From Erysipelotrichaceae bacterium (GTDB lineage Bacteria > Bacillota_I > Bacilli_A > Erysipelotrichales > Erysipelotrichaceae): a DNA stretch of 13,910 nucleotides. Positions 12,087 to 13,910 of this stretch are shown in pieces (positions within the stretch are counted from its first letter, which is position 1; each line of letters begins with the position of its first letter). The translations under genes and the position numbers were made by a program. The notes under the pieces are model-generated. The model was given only the letters and a program-made list of their open reading frames with translations, made no database searches and had not been told where the DNA came from. The stretch is from contig JAFOMB010000228.1 of assembly GCA_017419065.1 (NCBI GenBank), positions 1 to 13,910 on the forward strand, given 5' to 3'.

Positions 12087-12782
12087 ATGAAAAGAATAAC
12101 AGCAATTCTGCTGCTAATGATGGTTCTGGTTTCCTGTTCGAGCAACGCTGTTTCTGATGGTGCGGGCATCGATCATGAAGATGCGGCAAAGTCAGAACTG
12201 TCAGGTGAGGACTGGATCATAGAAACATCATATGATAGAAGGCCTCTGTACGAGAACGAAACAGAGCTGCAGATCATCGGAAGGATTCTTACCATCGAAG
12301 GCTGCAACAATTATTACGATGATGAATCAGCTTACGGAGCACCGTATACATATGGAACACTGGAGGTGTTAAAAACATTTAAAGGCGATGTTCGGGAAGG
12401 AGATATACTCCCTTACTACCTTATCGGCGGAACGGTCAGCTTTGATGATTATGCGAAGAGTCAGGATCAAGATTCCCTGGAGAAGCAGATCAGGACAGCA
12501 GAGGAAAACGGATTGGGAATACCGGAGAACGTGACATTTAAGATGTCGGAAACACAATTGGAAGAAAACAAAGTGTACTATATCGTAACTTCTGACGAAA
12601 GAAATGTTCATGGAAACAGATACGGTATTTACCCGTTTGATGAAACGTTTATGGTCGTAGATGAATCATCTTTAGATGATGACGCCATTATGGGATACAG
12701 TCATGAATTTAACATTTGGACAGATGTCACAGCTATATGGTTCCCGGAGAATGAAGCTGATCCCAGACTGAAACGTCAATAG
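12087..12782 (+). CDS. Lipoprotein, 231 aa, unknown function
   Basis: A lipobox LVSC at residues 14-17 follows a hydrophobic signal segment, so Cys17 should be lipidated and the protein anchored on the outer face of the membrane. A short acidic linker follows, then a predicted beta-rich domain with ELQIIGRILTIEGC and YTYGTLEVLKTFKGDVREGD. This strand-KG-D-GD pattern occurs in various secreted Firmicutes proteins and loosely recalls OB-fold inhibitors such as the N-terminal domain of TIMPs. That last comparison is speculation from pattern alone. The ribosome-binding site GGAGAGG precedes ATG 12087. As the last gene after a secreted metalloprotease it may be an inhibitor, immunity protein, receptor or substrate. 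A terminator follows at 12836. Confidence 0.75.
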   Translation: MKRITAILLLMMVLVSCSSNAVSDGAGIDHEDAAKSELSGEDWIIETSYDRRPLYENETELQIIGRILTIEGCNNYYDDESAYGAPYTYGTLEVLKTFKGDVREGDILPYYLIGGTVSFDDYAKSQDQDSLEKQIRTAEENGLGIPENVTFKMSETQLEENKVYYIVTSDERNVHGNRYGIYPFDETFMVVDESSLDDDAIMGYSHEFNIWTDVTAIWFPENEADPRLKRQ

Positions 12783-12835
12783 TCCGGCCCACCGGCATTA
12801 CTGTTTATATTCCGACAGAGATGTCAAAATGAATG

Positions 12836-12862
12836 AAGCCGTTTCCTCAGAAACGGCTTTTT
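12836..12862. terminator. Terminator between lipoprotein and lysoplasmalogenase genes, probably bidirectional
   Basis: A perfect 10-bp stem AAGCCGTTTC/GAAACGGCTT (12836-12845, 12850-12859) with a 4-base loop is followed by a T-run on the plus strand (12858-12862, TTCTTC after). On the minus strand it is followed by TCATTCATTTTG, less uniform but likely functional, three bases after the lysoplasmalogenase stop. Confidence 0.85.
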
Positions 12863-12864
12863 CT

Positions 12865-13542
12865 TCAGTACAGGAGCGACAGAGCTATCAGCAGCTGTCC
12901 TATGTAGTAGAGAGTGAGATTGGTGATGCGGAGAGAGAACTTCGTCACACCGGAGAAGGTGTTGAAGATGAGTACGACATCCGAGGCTGTAAACAGCACA
13001 GCGCCTGCCGCATAGATCCAGGCTCCCTTTGAAGGGGTGGATACGGCGATGCCGAGGGCGACAGCCGTCATGATGAAGACAGCTCCCAGATAGAAGATGC
13101 CGAAGATCTTGAAGGCCGTCTTGACTTCCATCGTTTTGAAGATGTAGATGAGAAGCAGTGCGGCCAATACAGCACCGATGATCACGTAGTACCACACCTT
13201 CGTTTGATCAGCCTTTTGAAGCAGGGAGATCAGATAGAGGATGTGACCGATCAGGAAGGCCAGGATGCCCAGCAGGAAGATCTTTTGACCGTTCTTCGGA
13301 AAGACATAGCGCAGATTGAGCAGGATGTCTCCGATCATCCCAAAGAAAAGACCGATCAGCAGGAGCCTGTTGAGACTCGATGGATTCTCTTTGAAACAGA
13401 GAAGACCTACTAGAACGAAGAAGAGCGAAGCGCTTCCCTTCAGGATATCCGCGAGGACGTATTTCTCTTCGTGTTCCGCCTTGATAAAGAGAGCCTGCAG
13501 AGCGCAGCCCAGGAGTATCAGAATGATCATGACCGGTTTCAT
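12865..13542 (-). CDS. YhhN-family lysoplasmalogenase
   Basis: A 225-aa membrane protein with about eight hydrophobic segments. YhhN/TMEM86 landmarks are visible: LLLIGLFFGMIGDILLNL, GILAFLIGHILYLISLL, and ASDVVLIFNTFSG near the C-terminus, including the conserved Asp residues of GDILL and SDVVL. Family members such as human TMEM86B hydrolyse the vinyl-ether bond of lysoplasmalogens at the membrane. Whether this bacterium makes plasmalogens cannot be seen here; many anaerobic Firmicutes do. The start ATG 13542 has AGAGGT seven bases upstream and TATAAT at 13566-13561. It is transcribed alone between two terminators. Confidence 0.85.
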   Translation of the reverse strand: MKPVMIILILLGCALQALFIKAEHEEKYVLADILKGSASLFFVLVGLLCFKENPSSLNRLLLIGLFFGMIGDILLNLRYVFPKNGQKIFLLGILAFLIGHILYLISLLQKADQTKVWYYVIIGAVLAALLLIYIFKTMEVKTAFKIFGIFYLGAVFIMTAVALGIAVSTPSKGAWIYAAGAVLFTASDVVLIFNTFSGVTKFSLRITNLTLYYIGQLLIALSLLY

Positions 13543-13560
13543 AACAGTACCTCTGATTCC

Positions 13561-13566
13561 ATTATA
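13561..13566 (-). promoter_or_regulatory. -10 box for the lysoplasmalogenase gene
   Basis: TATAAT on the minus strand lies 18 bases before the ATG and directly after the U-tract of the upstream terminator. TATAATGGAATCA is identical to the sequence before the MFS-like gene (3354-3342). No distinct -35 hexamer is visible. Confidence 0.5.
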
Positions 13567-13567
13567 A

Positions 13568-13604
13568 AAGAAAAGGAATGACCCATTGGATCATTCCTTT
13601 TTTC
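13568..13604. terminator. Bidirectional intrinsic terminator after the 99-aa gene
   Basis: GGAATGACCC (13575-13584) pairs with GGATCATTCC (13588-13597) over ten base pairs, one of them G-T, with a 3-base loop. Pyrimidine-rich T-tracts follow on both strands (TTTTTTC on plus, TTTTCTTTT on minus). Confidence 0.85.
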
Positions 13605-13607
13605 TCT

Positions 13608-13907
13608 TTATTCGATGCGGAAGTTCTTTCCGTCTGTGAGAATGGAGACAGTATCGCCTTCATTCCACAGCAGTGTTCTTTCATCGAAGACACCGCAGAA
13701 GAGGTTTCCTCCCTCATCGACGATGTAGACTTTCGTATCGCCGGATACCGTGATGAATTCGATCTTGCGGATCACGATGTCACGTCTCACAAGATCCCCT
13801 GTCTCCGGAACATTACCCTTTGTGTAGGCCTTGAGGGCCCCTTCCAGGGTCTCGGAAACTTCCATGTGGGAATACTGGGAAGCATCGACGATCGCATACA
13901 TCTTCAC
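13608..13907 (-). CDS. Unrecognised 99-aa protein, possibly continuing beyond the window
   Basis: The frame is open to the window edge. Possible starts are GTG 13907 or ATG 13901 (MYAIVDASQYSH), and no ribosome-binding site is visible within the three remaining bases, so the true start may lie outside. The N-terminal half is mixed helix and strand; the C-terminal half (KIEFITVSGDTKVYIVDEGG, then a short strand series ending FRIE) looks beta-rich. There is no signal peptide, membrane segment or recognisable motif. The sequence composition is ordinary for this genome and a strong terminator follows, so it is likely a real gene. I cannot name a family. Confidence 0.65.
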   Translation of the reverse strand: MKMYAIVDASQYSHMEVSETLEGALKAYTKGNVPETGDLVRRDIVIRKIEFITVSGDTKVYIVDEGGNLFCGVFDERTLLWNEGDTVSILTDGKNFRIE

Positions 13908-13910
13908 AAG

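Overview
The window looks like a low-to-mid G+C Bacillota (Firmicutes) chromosome. Supporting signs are a one-piece tmRNA beside smpB and secG, a lipobox lipoprotein, an XRE regulator with a repeat-like C-terminal half, and strong AGGAGG ribosome-binding sites. The tmRNA tag ends in -AFA, as in Mollicutes, which hints at the Erysipelotrichia/Mollicutes side of the phylum; that placement is inference.

Left end (1-1300). All on the minus strand: the first 32 codons of a chloramphenicol acetyltransferase-like gene running off the edge, a terminator, and a lone radical SAM protein. A 44-codon proline-rich reading frame overlaps the 3' end of the radical SAM gene.

Trans-translation block (1406-4068, minus). 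This holds ssrA (tmRNA), an unassigned three-gene membrane cassette (61-aa signal/anchor protein, 118-aa membrane protein, MFS-like transporter), smpB and secG. The rnr gene that often lies between secG and smpB in Firmicutes is absent from that position.

Tightly packed housekeeping operon (4131-7262, minus). In transcription order: NUDIX hydrolase, HD phosphohydrolase, ElaA-like acetyltransferase, a cyclase fused to a pyrophosphatase-like domain, D-aminoacyl-tRNA deacylase (dtd) and a DUF951 protein. Four of the five junctions are 4-base stop/start overlaps. Upstream on the same strand are a DUF554 membrane protein and a histidine phosphatase ending in a clear terminator. The divergent plus-strand gene is adenosine deaminase (add), with a variant HAGD motif.

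Accessory island (9777-12859). A 409-aa XRE regulator resembling the peptide-sensing RRNPP group is divergent from a three-gene secreted-protein operon: a 67-aa exported four-cysteine peptide, a matrixin-type zinc metalloprotease and a lipoprotein. A perfect 12-bp inverted repeat flanks an A-rich 35-bp spacer between the two promoters. I read this as a candidate peptide-controlled secreted-protease system and the most interesting part of the window. Base composition is visibly more AT-rich than the neighbours: a 60-base sample inside the regulator has 20 G/C, against 35 in a 60-base sample of add.

Right end (12865-13910, minus). A YhhN-family lysoplasmalogenase and an unrecognised 99-aa protein, separated by a bidirectional terminator. 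No stretch longer than 300 bases lacks a gene or RNA.
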